NCBI GenBank assembly: GCA_964370235.1
Contig: CAYJIL010000044.1
Location: 1 to 19,729, forward strand
DNA from: CAYJIL01 sp964370235
GTDB lineage: Bacteria; Bacteroidota; Bacteroidia; Bacteroidales; Rikenellaceae
Direction of reading: 5' to 3'
DNA length: 19,729 nucleotides
Part shown: one piece after another, positions 6,363 through 14,484 of the stretch
Position numbering within the stretch: position 1 is the first letter of the stretch
Layout: every line of letters starts with the position of its first letter
Notes under the pieces: generated by a model
Databases searched by the model: none
What the model was told of the DNA's origin: nothing
The model's input: the letters and a program-made list of their open reading frames with translations, nothing else
Translations under genes and position numbers: made by a program

Positions 6363-6370
6363 TACATTTG
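6363..6370 (+). promoter_or_regulatory. Promoter of the metallophosphatase gene
   Basis: TACATTTG matches TAnnTTTG and lies 26 nt before the ATG at 6397. No clear TTTG is seen at the -33 position (a T-rich stretch is there). The rest of 6271-6396 has only an imperfect inverted repeat, GTGTTTCGC (6284-6292) with GCGAAATCAC (6307-6316), and no gene. Confidence 0.5.
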
Positions 6371-6396
6371 TCAGCAACATTAATCTAACTCAAATT

Positions 6397-7362
6397 ATGG
6401 TACGACACTTTTTACTTCTTCTTTTAGTAACGCTATTTTCGCAAAGCACATCGTTTGCACAGAATGTTAAATTTGGTATAATAACAGATTTGCATAACGA
6501 TATTATGGCAGATTCGCCGCAGCGATTGGCGGCTTTTCATGATGCTGCAACAAAAGCAAAGGTTGATTTTGTGATTGACTTGGGCGACTTTGCAATGCCT
6601 AAGCCATCGAATCGAGATTTTGCAAACCAATGGATAGATTATCCCGTTGATAAATACAATGTGTTGGGTAATCACGACATGGATAACTGCACAAAAGAGG
6701 AGTATATGGAGTTTATGAACATGGACGAGCCATACTACTACTTTGAGAAAGGCGATTTTCGATTTATAGTGCTAGATGCAAATAATTTGTATGATGGCAA
6801 GAGCTATACTCACTATGCAAATGCAAACTTTTATGTAGATGCATCTAAGCGTGCATGGATTGACCCCACGCAGCTAGAGTGGCTAACGAGCACGTTAGCA
6901 CAGAGTACCAAACGATGTATTATATTTTCGCACCAGTCGCTAGAGTACACCGTAACTAATGGTGAGCAGGTGCGTGCTATTCTCGAAGATGCAAACAAGC
7001 AAGCAGGGTATGCCAAAGTTGTAGCGGCATTCAGCGGTCACGACCACACCGATTATACTAAGCTCATTAACGGTATTACCTACATTCAGATTAACAGTTC
7101 GTCTAACCAATGGGTGGGCGAAAAGTATAAGTGCACGACACGTTACCCCAAAGAGGTGTATGAGCGTCGCCCATCGCTAGCCTTTGTTGTGCCATATCGT
7201 GACCCATTGTTTGCGATTGTGACTCTAACTCCAAAGTCGCTAAAACTAAAAGGTGTAAAGAGCGAGTTTCTTGCCCCTACACCCACCGATTTGGGCATAC
7301 CTAGCGACATATACCCAATTCCGCTAACACCAACTATATCGGATGTTAAATTGAAGTTTTAG
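6397..7362 (+). CDS. Secreted calcineurin-like metallophosphatase
   Basis: The 321-aa protein begins with a signal peptide (MVRHFLLLLLVTLFSQSTSFA, likely cut before Q22), so it should act in the periplasm or outside. It carries the full calcineurin-like metallophosphatase motif set for two metal ions: D31 and H33 in TDLH, G63-D64, the GNHD box at 91-94, H179 in FSHQ, and GHDH at 214-217. Family members hydrolyse phosphomonoesters or phosphodiesters. The substrate cannot be told from sequence. It appears monocistronic, with its own promoter upstream and a shared terminator downstream at 7438-7476. It faces the transketolase genes tail to tail. Confidence 0.88.
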   Translation: MVRHFLLLLLVTLFSQSTSFAQNVKFGIITDLHNDIMADSPQRLAAFHDAATKAKVDFVIDLGDFAMPKPSNRDFANQWIDYPVDKYNVLGNHDMDNCTKEEYMEFMNMDEPYYYFEKGDFRFIVLDANNLYDGKSYTHYANANFYVDASKRAWIDPTQLEWLTSTLAQSTKRCIIFSHQSLEYTVTNGEQVRAILEDANKQAGYAKVVAAFSGHDHTDYTKLINGITYIQINSSSNQWVGEKYKCTTRYPKEVYERRPSLAFVVPYRDPLFAIVTLTPKSLKLKGVKSEFLAPTPTDLGIPSDIYPIPLTPTISDVKLKF

Positions 7363-7437
7363 GCAGTAAAACATAATCATGTATAGGTGCACCCAATCTA
7401 GCTTTTGTTACAGCCTGCCTAGGCTAGTGTATAAAGC

Positions 7438-7476
7438 AAAATAAGGCGAGTGGATAAATTCCGCTCGCCTTATTTT
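7438..7476. terminator. Bidirectional terminator between convergent genes
   Basis: AAAATAAGGCGAGTGG (7438-7453) pairs with CCGCTCGCCTTATTTT (7461-7476), 16 pairs with one wobble and a seven-base loop. The A-run and T-run make it usable from both sides. It ends the metallophosphatase transcript on + and the rsfS-to-transketolase operon on minus. Confidence 0.88.
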
Positions 7477-7495
7477 GTTATGTATATTCTTGTAA

Positions 7496-8449
7496 TTACT
7501 TACGAGAAATAGCTTTCTTTGCAGCTGCAATAATGTGTGGGCAATCAAGACCAAACTTTGTTAGTAGCTCGGCAGGAGTACCGCTCTCACCAAACGTATC
7601 GTCTACACCAACCATCTCAATAGGAGTAGGTAGGTTGCGAGATAGAGCGTGAGCAACGCTGTCGCCCAAACCTCCGCTAATGAAGTGCTCCTCGGCAGTA
7701 ACAACACAACCAGTCTTTTTTGCCGAAGCAACGATAGCCTCTGTGTCAAGTGGCTTAATGGTGTGAATGTTGATAACCTCTGCGCTGATACCCTCTTTCT
7801 CTAGCTCCTGTGCAGCCTCAACCGCAGGCCATACCATGTGACCCGTAGCAATGATAGTTACATCGGTTCCGCTAGTTAGCTGTTGTGCCTTACCAATTAC
7901 AAACTCCTGATCCTCGTCTGTGAATACAGGCATAGTTGGACGGCCAAAACGAATATATACTGGGCCAACGTGCTTAGCAGCAGCAAGCGTAGCAGCCTTA
8001 GTTTGGTTGTAGTCACATGGGCTAAGAACTACCATGTTGGGTAGCATCTTCATTAGACCAATATCCTCTAGAATTTGGTGTGTAGCACCATCCTCACCAA
8101 CTGTAAGACCCGAGTGTGAACCCGCTAGCTTTACATTTGCATTTGTGTAAGCAACACTCTGGCGAATTTGGTCATATACACGACCAGTAACAAAACCTGC
8201 AAATGAACCTGCAAAAGGAACTTTGCCTGCAAGTGCCATACCTGCAGCCATACCAATCATGTTAGCCTCTGCGATACCACACTGAATAAAACGCTCTGGG
8301 TGCTCCTTTGCAAAAGCATCCATCTTAAGCGAACCTTTAAGGTCGGCACATAGCGCAATAATGTTGCTATTCTCGTTACCTGCCTCTTGTAGACCCACTC
8401 CAAAGCCCGAGCGAGTATCTTTATTTGCTGTTATCTCTATTTTTTTCAT
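7496..8449 (-). CDS. Transketolase, C-terminal subunit
   Basis: This 317-aa protein corresponds to the pyrimidine-binding and C-terminal domains of transketolase. The catalytic glutamate that activates thiamine diphosphate is E61 in GIAEANMIGMAAG. The substrate histidines H112 (GSHSGL) and H124 (DGATHQ) are visible, and the C-terminal domain (VTIIATGHM...EEHFISGGLG) follows. It must pair with the N-terminal subunit encoded 20 nt upstream to form an active enzyme moving two-carbon units between sugar phosphates. Similar split pairs exist in archaea and several bacteria. It is last in the operon, followed by the terminator at 7438-7476. Confidence 0.92.
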   Translation of the reverse strand: MKKIEITANKDTRSGFGVGLQEAGNENSNIIALCADLKGSLKMDAFAKEHPERFIQCGIAEANMIGMAAGMALAGKVPFAGSFAGFVTGRVYDQIRQSVAYTNANVKLAGSHSGLTVGEDGATHQILEDIGLMKMLPNMVVLSPCDYNQTKAATLAAAKHVGPVYIRFGRPTMPVFTDEDQEFVIGKAQQLTSGTDVTIIATGHMVWPAVEAAQELEKEGISAEVINIHTIKPLDTEAIVASAKKTGCVVTAEEHFISGGLGDSVAHALSRNLPTPIEMVGVDDTFGESGTPAELLTKFGLDCPHIIAAAKKAISRK

Positions 8450-8469
8450 CTTCTTTCTCTCTCTAAATA

Positions 8470-9318
8470 TTAATAATCGCCAAGTGTCTCCTCTAGCTGC
8501 GAAAGAGCACGCTCTACTAGCTCGCCTTGTGGAGCTTTACCGTGCCAGTCACATGTGCCAGCCATAAAGTCAACACCCTTACCCATGCAAGTGTTAAGGA
8601 TTACGATAGCAGGGCGATTTGCGCTCTTAGCTATCTCTTTAGCCTTAGCCGTAGTCTCGATGATAGCCTCAATGTTGTGGCCATCAACCTCTAGTACCTC
8701 CCAACCAAATGCTTTCCATTTAGCTGCGTAGTCCTCTAGCTCGATAACTTGGTCACACGAACCATCAATCTGCTGATTATTTCTATCTACAAAAGCAATT
8801 AGGTTATCGGCTCTCTTTGACGATGCCGCCATTGCAGCCTCCCAAATTTGACCCTCTTGAGTCTCGCCATCACCCATTAGTACATAAACATAGTTATTAT
8901 CGCCATCTAGTTTCTTAGCGATAGAGTGACCAAGGGCATTTGATAGACCTTGACCAAGAGATCCCGTAGCCATGCGCACACCGTTAATACCTTTTGCAGG
9001 TGATGGGTGTCCTTGTAGCTTTGAACCTAGCTTACGAAAGCTGTTAAGCTCCGAAACTGGGAAGTAGCCACGACGTGCGGCAACGCTGTAAAATACTGGA
9101 GAAATGTGACCTATCGAAAGGTAGAACACATCTTCACCCTTACCCGAAGTCGTAAAGTTCGCTGGGTCGATGTTCATGATCTCAAAATAGAGTGCACACA
9201 TAAACTCTGTTGAGCTCATAGAGCCACCTGGATGTCCCGAGTTTACCTCGGCAACCATGCGAATGATGTCACGGCGAACCTGTGTCGCCAAATCAGAAAG
9301 TTGCTTGATCTCTTTCAT
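8470..9318 (-). CDS. Transketolase, N-terminal (ThDP-binding) subunit
   Basis: The 282-aa protein carries the diphosphate-binding half of transketolase. GHPGG is at 28-32, the conserved histidines are H71 and H104, and the thiamine-diphosphate/Mg motif runs from GDG (149-151) to NN (180-181). It ends where the first domain of a full-length enzyme would end, so this is a true split rather than a truncation. The downstream C-terminal subunit begins 20 nt after its stop. Role: non-oxidative pentose phosphate pathway. A related activity (transketolase-like sugar metabolism) cannot be excluded. Confidence 0.92.
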   Translation of the reverse strand: MKEIKQLSDLATQVRRDIIRMVAEVNSGHPGGSMSSTEFMCALYFEIMNIDPANFTTSGKGEDVFYLSIGHISPVFYSVAARRGYFPVSELNSFRKLGSKLQGHPSPAKGINGVRMATGSLGQGLSNALGHSIAKKLDGDNNYVYVLMGDGETQEGQIWEAAMAASSKRADNLIAFVDRNNQQIDGSCDQVIELEDYAAKWKAFGWEVLEVDGHNIEAIIETTAKAKEIAKSANRPAIVILNTCMGKGVDFMAGTCDWHGKAPQGELVERALSQLEETLGDY

Positions 9319-9367
9319 GTTTTTTTATGTTAAATTTTATTATATCCTTGCTTGATTATTGCCTACC

Positions 9368-10018
9368 TTACTTTAGTCTTGCAATAACGGTTTGTGTCCC
9401 TACTACTTTTTGCTTCATTGCTACTTCAACCTTTGCATCAAGTGGTAGGTATAGGTCGACTCTCGATCCAAACTTAATGAATCCACAACGCTGGTTCTGC
9501 TTTATATCGGTGCCAACGTTTGCGTATGATACAATTCTCTTTGCAACCAAACCAGCAATCTGACGAAACAGAATCTCGCCATGCTTTCCTTCAACTACTG
9601 TTGTTGTGCGCTCGTTCTCGGTAGATGATTTGGGGTGCCATGCCACCAAAAATAGACCATGGTGGTGCTTAAAGTATTTTACTTTACCACCAATAGGGAA
9701 CCAGTTGGCATGTACATTCCATACAGACATAAATATAGAAACCTGAAGGCACTCTCTTTTTAGGTACTCGTCCTCAAAAGTTTTCTCAACCACTACGATT
9801 GTACCGTCAGCAGGAGCATACACAACATCTTCGTCGTGTGGTAACACTCTGTGTGGAACTCTAAAAAATCTTACGACAAACAGTAGTTTAAGCAGCAAGA
9901 AAATAGAGATACCTATAAACCAGCCCTGTGGTAAAAACAGAAATGCAGCAAGCGATATTGCTACACAAATCATTAGTGTGTTTCTAATAATTACGTGTCC
10001 CTCTTTATCTATTCTCAT
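9368..10018 (-). CDS. psd: Phosphatidylserine decarboxylase, short form
   Basis: It converts phosphatidylserine to phosphatidylethanolamine at the inner membrane, using a pyruvoyl group made by self-cleavage. The 216-aa length and the IKFGSRVDLYLP motif mark the short family. Cleavage is expected between G184 and S185. An N-terminal hydrophobic segment (about 10-50) anchors it, and FMSVWNVHANWFP carries the conserved NVH residues. It lies 42 nt downstream of cdsA, which makes the CDP-diacylglycerol precursor of the same pathway, so the two are functionally linked. The transketolase pair follows 49 nt later. Confidence 0.95.
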   Translation of the reverse strand: MRIDKEGHVIIRNTLMICVAISLAAFLFLPQGWFIGISIFLLLKLLFVVRFFRVPHRVLPHDEDVVYAPADGTIVVVEKTFEDEYLKRECLQVSIFMSVWNVHANWFPIGGKVKYFKHHHGLFLVAWHPKSSTENERTTTVVEGKHGEILFRQIAGLVAKRIVSYANVGTDIKQNQRCGFIKFGSRVDLYLPLDAKVEVAMKQKVVGTQTVIARLK

Positions 10019-10060
10019 CTAAAAAATATTTTACTCTATGTGTTTCTTTGTAACCTTTGT

Positions 10061-10864
10061 TTAACTAAATAACTCTATAACATGATTGATAATATAGAAT
10101 AGTGGCGCTGCAAATAGTAGCGCATCAAAGCGATCTAATATACCCCCGTGCCCCGGAATTATGTTGCCCGAGTCTTTTACTCCGATGTTTCGTTTTAGCA
10201 TCGACTCAAACAAGTCGCCCACAACTGCCGCAAGTGCAATTAGTAGTGCAACTAGTGCCGAAAGCCACTGCTCATATCCTACCAAATAATGGAATATCGA
10301 ACCACCCACCACTGCGGCAAAGAATAGCCCTCCGGCAAATCCTTCCCACGATTTCTTGGGAGATATACGCTCAATCATTCGGTGCTTACCAAATTTTACA
10401 CCAACCAAGTATGCGCCAACATCGTTTGCCCACACCGAAAGTATTAGTGCCGTAATCATATATGGGTCGCCAATTCTAGCAAGCAGTGCCATTGGGATAA
10501 CAGCATATACTATACCCATAAACTCTATTGGTATAGCTATGAATTGCCCCTCTTTCTTTGAGAAAATTTGTGCAGCAGCCCTCACTAGTACAAACAAAAT
10601 GATAATGTATACCAAGTTATCTGACTGTACATGGCCACACAGCAGCCAAAATACCTGAAGTGCTATAACCGAACTAAATGCTACCTCTATAATATTGCCA
10701 TACTTTGCAGATACCATCTTTGTGTATTCGATGTAGCCACCTACGCCAATTAGCATAAAAATAGCAACAAGCAAAAAATGATTTCCCCATATTGCACCAA
10801 ATAGCAGAGCTGCCATAACAACCCCACTAATTGCTCTTACTACAAAGTTATTTAGTTTACCCAT
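10061..10864 (-). CDS. cdsA: Phosphatidate cytidylyltransferase (CDP-diglyceride synthase)
   Basis: CdsA makes CDP-diacylglycerol from phosphatidic acid and CTP, the branch point of phospholipid synthesis. The 267-aa protein is a multi-pass membrane protein with about seven to eight hydrophobic segments. It contains the complete family signature at 221-247 (SMLKR, then KDSG, PGHGG and DRFD), including the metal-binding aspartates. SPKKSWEG in the loop before it is also conserved. It sits between ftsH and psd in one minus-strand run. Confidence 0.96.
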   Translation of the reverse strand: MGKLNNFVVRAISGVVMAALLFGAIWGNHFLLVAIFMLIGVGGYIEYTKMVSAKYGNIIEVAFSSVIALQVFWLLCGHVQSDNLVYIIILFVLVRAAAQIFSKKEGQFIAIPIEFMGIVYAVIPMALLARIGDPYMITALILSVWANDVGAYLVGVKFGKHRMIERISPKKSWEGFAGGLFFAAVVGGSIFHYLVGYEQWLSALVALLIALAAVVGDLFESMLKRNIGVKDSGNIIPGHGGILDRFDALLFAAPLFYIINHVIELFS

Positions 10865-10877
10865 TTATAAATTGTTA

Positions 10878-10906
10878 ATCTTATCCCCAACTAGCAGGGA
10901 TAAGAT
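10878..10906. other. Hairpin in the ftsH-cdsA gap
   Basis: ATCTTATCCC (10878-10887) and GGGATAAGAT (10897-10906) are perfect ten-base arms around a nine-base loop. In the minus direction no good T-run follows, so it is more likely a partial terminator or an mRNA processing/stability element within the operon than a full stop. Confidence 0.5.
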
Positions 10907-10925
10907 AATAGATATTACTTAGTTG

Positions 10926-12959
10926 TTACTCCTCGCTTTTTTGTGCCGAATCATCGCTAGCTTCGCTTTGAGCCACAGTGTTTGACTCTGCTGTTGCAGC
11001 CTCTTCGTTAGAAGAACTCTCGTCTTGTGTGCTTTCGGTTTGCTCACTAGCTTGCTCTTTGCTTACTGCACGCTTACCAAATATTGCCTCAAGATCTTCG
11101 GCAAATACCACTTCTTTCTCTAGCAGAAGTGCCGCTAGCTTGTCGAGCCCCTCACGGTTATCTCTTAGCACTTCGATTGCACGCCCATAGGCTGAGTTAA
11201 TCATCTCCGAAACTTCGGCGTCGATAACTTGAGCAACTTGCTCGCTATATGGCTTGGTGAATCGGTCAGACGATGAGGAGTCGTAGTAACTAATGTTACC
11301 CACTTTTTCGCTCATACCATAATATGTAATCATGGCGTAGGCTTGTTTTGTTACTCGCTCTAGGTCGTTAAGTGCACCAGTCGAAATTCTACCAAACACT
11401 AGCTCCTCGGCAGCACGACCGCCCAATATGGCCGACATTTCGTGCAGTAGTTGCTCTTTGGTTGTGATTTGACGCTCCTCTGGTAGGTACCATGCAGCAC
11501 CAAGGCTACGGCCTCGTGGGATGATGGTTACTTTAATAAGAGGGTTTGCATATTTTAACAACCAGCTCACTGTTGCGTGGCCAGCCTCGTGAAATGCAAT
11601 TGTTCTCTTTTCGTTGTCGGTAACAACTTTTGTTTTGCGCTCAAGTCCACCCACTATTCTGTCGATGGCATCAAGGAAGTCTTGCTTTTCTACTGCGCTT
11701 TTGTTTTTGCGAGCAGCAATCAGTGCACCTTCGTTACATACGTTTGCAATATCGGCACCCGAGAAACCCGGAGTTTGCTTTGCCAAGAAATCGGTATCTA
11801 GCCCTGTGTCTAGCTTAATTTTCTTGAGGTGTACAGCAAGAATCTCTTTGCGCTCGTTAATGTCTGGCAGCTCAACGTGAATTTGGCGGTCGAAACGACC
11901 AGCACGTAGTAGTGCCTTGTCTAATATGTCGGAGCGGTTTGTTGCCGCTAGCATAATTACCCCTGCGTTTGTACCAAAACCGTCCATTTCGGTAAGTAGC
12001 TGGTTAAGCGTGTTTTCACGCTCGTCGTTAGATGAAAAGCCACCATTTTTGCTACGAGCACGACCAATTGCATCAATCTCGTCAATAAAGACAATACATG
12101 GCGCCTTCTCTTTTGCTTGGCGGAATAGGTCTCTCACTCTCGATGCACCCACACCCACAAACATCTCTACAAAGTCTGAACCGCTAATAGAGAAGAATGG
12201 CACGTGTGCCTCGCCTGCTACTGCCTTTGCTAGCAATGTTTTACCTGTTCCCGGAGGGCCTACAAGTAGCGCTCCTTTTGGTATCTTACCTCCTAGGTCG
12301 CTATATTTTTTTGGATTCTTCAAAAAGTCGACAATCTCCATGATCTCAACTTTTGCCTCCTCTAGTCCTGCTACATCTTTGAATGTAACCGAAACTTCGT
12401 TGTCTTTGTCAAAGATTTGTGCCTTTGCTTTGCCAACGCTAAATACGTTGCCACCGCCACCAGAGTTACCTTTGCCCATGCCACGCATGATGAAGATCCA
12501 TACTGCAATGATAATTACGAATGGTAGGATCGACACAAGTAAGTCGCTCCAAATACTCTTTTGTTCTTCGAACTCAAGAGGTACTTTGTCACCTTCGGGC
12601 ATTGTTGCTTGTGCAGCCTCAAAGTCTGTCTCAAACTTTTCTAGCGAACCAATACGAAACTCGAATTGAGGGCCTGTTTCAGGAATCTCGGCGTACTCCT
12701 CTTTGGCCTTATATATAGCTACCTCATCGCTTTTAAGATATATATCGACACTTTTGTTGTTAACAACAACTACACGCTCGATATCGCCACTTTGTAGCAT
12801 CTCTTTTTTGACAGTAGCCCAAGTTACCTCTTTAGTTGCTCCTGTGGTAGAGAGCATGTTCCAACCTATGATGAAAATAGCGATGGCCCCCCACACCCAG
12901 AAGATGTTGAATTTTGGTTTTACACCCTTTGGAAAAGGGCTTTTATTATTATTTGCCAT
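10926..12959 (-). CDS. ftsH: ATP-dependent zinc metalloprotease FtsH
   Basis: FtsH is a hexameric membrane protease that degrades misfolded and short-lived membrane and cytosolic proteins. Two membrane segments are visible (about 18-36 and 139-158) with a periplasmic domain between. Next come a glycine-rich linker, the AAA+ ATPase with Walker A GPPGTGKT at 234-241, Walker B around IVFIDEIDAIG (D293, E294), and an arginine-finger region in LLRAGRFDR. The zinc site is HEAGH at 457-461. The last roughly 45 residues form a Ser/Glu-rich, low-complexity acidic tail. Its 677-aa length is normal. It follows rsfS by 43 nt. Confidence 0.98.
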   Translation of the reverse strand: MANNNKSPFPKGVKPKFNIFWVWGAIAIFIIGWNMLSTTGATKEVTWATVKKEMLQSGDIERVVVVNNKSVDIYLKSDEVAIYKAKEEYAEIPETGPQFEFRIGSLEKFETDFEAAQATMPEGDKVPLEFEEQKSIWSDLLVSILPFVIIIAVWIFIMRGMGKGNSGGGGNVFSVGKAKAQIFDKDNEVSVTFKDVAGLEEAKVEIMEIVDFLKNPKKYSDLGGKIPKGALLVGPPGTGKTLLAKAVAGEAHVPFFSISGSDFVEMFVGVGASRVRDLFRQAKEKAPCIVFIDEIDAIGRARSKNGGFSSNDERENTLNQLLTEMDGFGTNAGVIMLAATNRSDILDKALLRAGRFDRQIHVELPDINERKEILAVHLKKIKLDTGLDTDFLAKQTPGFSGADIANVCNEGALIAARKNKSAVEKQDFLDAIDRIVGGLERKTKVVTDNEKRTIAFHEAGHATVSWLLKYANPLIKVTIIPRGRSLGAAWYLPEERQITTKEQLLHEMSAILGGRAAEELVFGRISTGALNDLERVTKQAYAMITYYGMSEKVGNISYYDSSSSDRFTKPYSEQVAQVIDAEVSEMINSAYGRAIEVLRDNREGLDKLAALLLEKEVVFAEDLEAIFGKRAVSKEQASEQTESTQDESSSNEEAATAESNTVAQSEASDDSAQKSEE

Positions 12960-13002
12960 ATAAAATTAACACTCATATCTGCCTCCTTTTTGGCAGCTAA
13001 TT

Positions 13003-13353
13003 TTAGTTTGTAGTTCCGTGAGATGTGATTTTAGCATCACCCCATAGTTTCTCTAATGCATAGAAATCACGCATTGACTCCTCAAAAATGTGTACCATAA
13101 CGTTGCCCAAATCCATAACAACCCAAATACCATTATCCATTCCCTCGGTACGCCAAACTTTTTCGTCTAGCTCTTTGTATACATGATCGTCAACATTGTC
13201 TGCTATTGCACACACCTGTGTAGTTGATGCACCGCTACAAACGATGAAACTATCACACACTGCGCCATCTATCTCGCGTAGGTCGATATGAACAATATTA
13301 ATACCTTTTTTGTCGTCGATTGCTTCTATAATCTTGCTTTCTAATTCTGTCAT
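13003..13353 (-). CDS. rsfS: Ribosome silencing factor RsfS (YbeB/Iojap)
   Basis: RsfS binds ribosomal protein L14 and blocks joining of the ribosomal subunits, slowing translation when nutrients are short. The protein is 116 aa from the ATG at 13353. A TTG two codons upstream is possible but less likely. Family features seen: the KKGINIVHIDLR start, CDSFIVCSGASTTQV, the EKVWRTEG stretch and the WVVMDLGNVMVHIF block, with YALEKLW near the end. It is the first gene of the minus-strand run, with ftsH next, an order common in Bacteroidota. Confidence 0.95.
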   Translation of the reverse strand: MTELESKIIEAIDDKKGINIVHIDLREIDGAVCDSFIVCSGASTTQVCAIADNVDDHVYKELDEKVWRTEGMDNGIWVVMDLGNVMVHIFEESMRDFYALEKLWGDAKITSHGTTN

Positions 13354-13460
13354 AATCAATAATTAAACATAACACAAACCACGATAGCAGTAACTTTATT
13401 TTTGGTCATAAACAACAAAAAAAAGTCTACCATCGGGTAAATTAACCAATATTTATCCCA

Positions 13461-13468
13461 CAAATATA
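13461..13468 (-). promoter_or_regulatory. Promoter candidate for the rsfS operon
   Basis: Read on the minus strand this is TATATTTG, a match to TAnnTTTG, about 108 nt before the rsfS ATG. The -33 position is T-rich without a clear TTTG. The leader of about 100 nt between it and rsfS shows no structure I can name. Confidence 0.45.
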
Positions 13469-13495
13469 CACTATTTTAATTAGTTTTTATTAAAA

Positions 13496-13550
13496 AAACG
13501 ATATAACTTGAAGTCCTAGTATTTTTTATTACCTCAAAGTTATATCGTTT
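13496..13550 (-). terminator. Terminator of the pyrE-to-EamA operon
   Basis: AAACGATATAACTT (13496-13509) and AAGTTATATCGTTT (13537-13550) are perfect 14-base arms. On the minus strand the stem is followed by a run of seven T, so it ends transcripts coming from the transporter gene. Confidence 0.82.
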
Positions 13551-13598
13551 AACTAATAAAAACCCTTTCTTACCCCATTAAGTGGCTCTATTGGTTAG

Positions 13599-14480
13599 CT
13601 AAATTTTTTGCTTTTTTTCTTTAGATAGCGTACTAAATACTATTCCGCCAATAATTGCTGCAGCACCAACTAGTGTAGTGGTTTGAACACTTTCGCCCAA
13701 ATAAAAATTTATTAACAAAAGCGATAATACTGGTGCAATGTAGCTAATTTGGTTGATGAATGTTTTGTTGCTGGTTTGCTTTAGGGCATAGTTCCAACAA
13801 ATGAACGGAACACCCATTTCAAAAAGACCAACATAGATAGCGTATGGCAAGCCATTCTCATAGGGGTTGACACCTGCACACAATGCAATAATATTAAGCA
13901 AGATTGCTGCCGTTGTAAACCCAACAAAAAGCGAGCGATTGCCCCCTTGGTTATTTGCTGCTCTTAGTAGCCAGTGGTATGCCCACACCACCGCACTAAA
14001 TAGTGCAAGTGCAAGTCCTAAAACCGAAATAGTGCCCACGCCATCGCTATATGTCGATATGGTGACAATACCCAAGAACGAAATAAGCACACCTATAATC
14101 TCTCGTTTTTTTGGTAGCGAGCGATTAATAAATGCCGTTAATATGATAAACATAATGGGCCATGTATAGTTGAGCGGTAGAGCTAGTTGGGCAGGTAGTA
14201 GGTCATATGCCGTAAATAAAATAGTGTAGTATATTGCAGGGTTGATTAACCCTAGCATCATATCAAACCGTAGCTCTTTGGGGCTTGTCTTTGCTAGTTT
14301 GTGCATTTCGCCATTTGCTACTACTACCACAGCCAATAGTAGTGCTGTGGTGGTAGTGGCTATCACTAGCAGAGAGAACCACGACATGTGCACCAATGCC
14401 ATCTTAAATGCAGTTGCTACTGTCGACCACGAAAGTATAGCAATCATGGCAGCCGCTACTGCCTTTGTCTCTCTTCCCAT
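13599..14480 (-). CDS. EamA/DMT-family membrane transporter
   Basis: The 293-aa protein is almost entirely hydrophobic, with about ten membrane segments in two repeated halves, the layout of the drug/metabolite transporter (EamA, RhaT-like) superfamily. Visible family traits are the WSTVATAFKMAL start, NYTWPIMFIILTAF with YTWP in the first half, and SYIAPVLSLLLINFYLGE in the second half, where S-x-x-x-P is the usual EamA pattern. Such proteins export amino acids, nucleosides or other metabolites. The substrate cannot be deduced. It lies 4 nt downstream of folC and is last in its operon. Confidence 0.88.
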   Translation of the reverse strand: MGRETKAVAAAMIAILSWSTVATAFKMALVHMSWFSLLVIATTTTALLLAVVVVANGEMHKLAKTSPKELRFDMMLGLINPAIYYTILFTAYDLLPAQLALPLNYTWPIMFIILTAFINRSLPKKREIIGVLISFLGIVTISTYSDGVGTISVLGLALALFSAVVWAYHWLLRAANNQGGNRSLFVGFTTAAILLNIIALCAGVNPYENGLPYAIYVGLFEMGVPFICWNYALKQTSNKTFINQISYIAPVLSLLLINFYLGESVQTTTLVGAAAIIGGIVFSTLSKEKKQKI

Positions 14481-14484
14481 CTTT

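Noticed and set aside
10102..10658. Two overlapping + strand ORFs opposite cdsA
   Set aside because: cdsA has the full family signature on the minus strand. The others are shadows.
11917..12669. A 250-codon + strand ORF opposite ftsH
   Set aside because: It is a serine- and proline-rich shadow of the ftsH coding strand with no domain.
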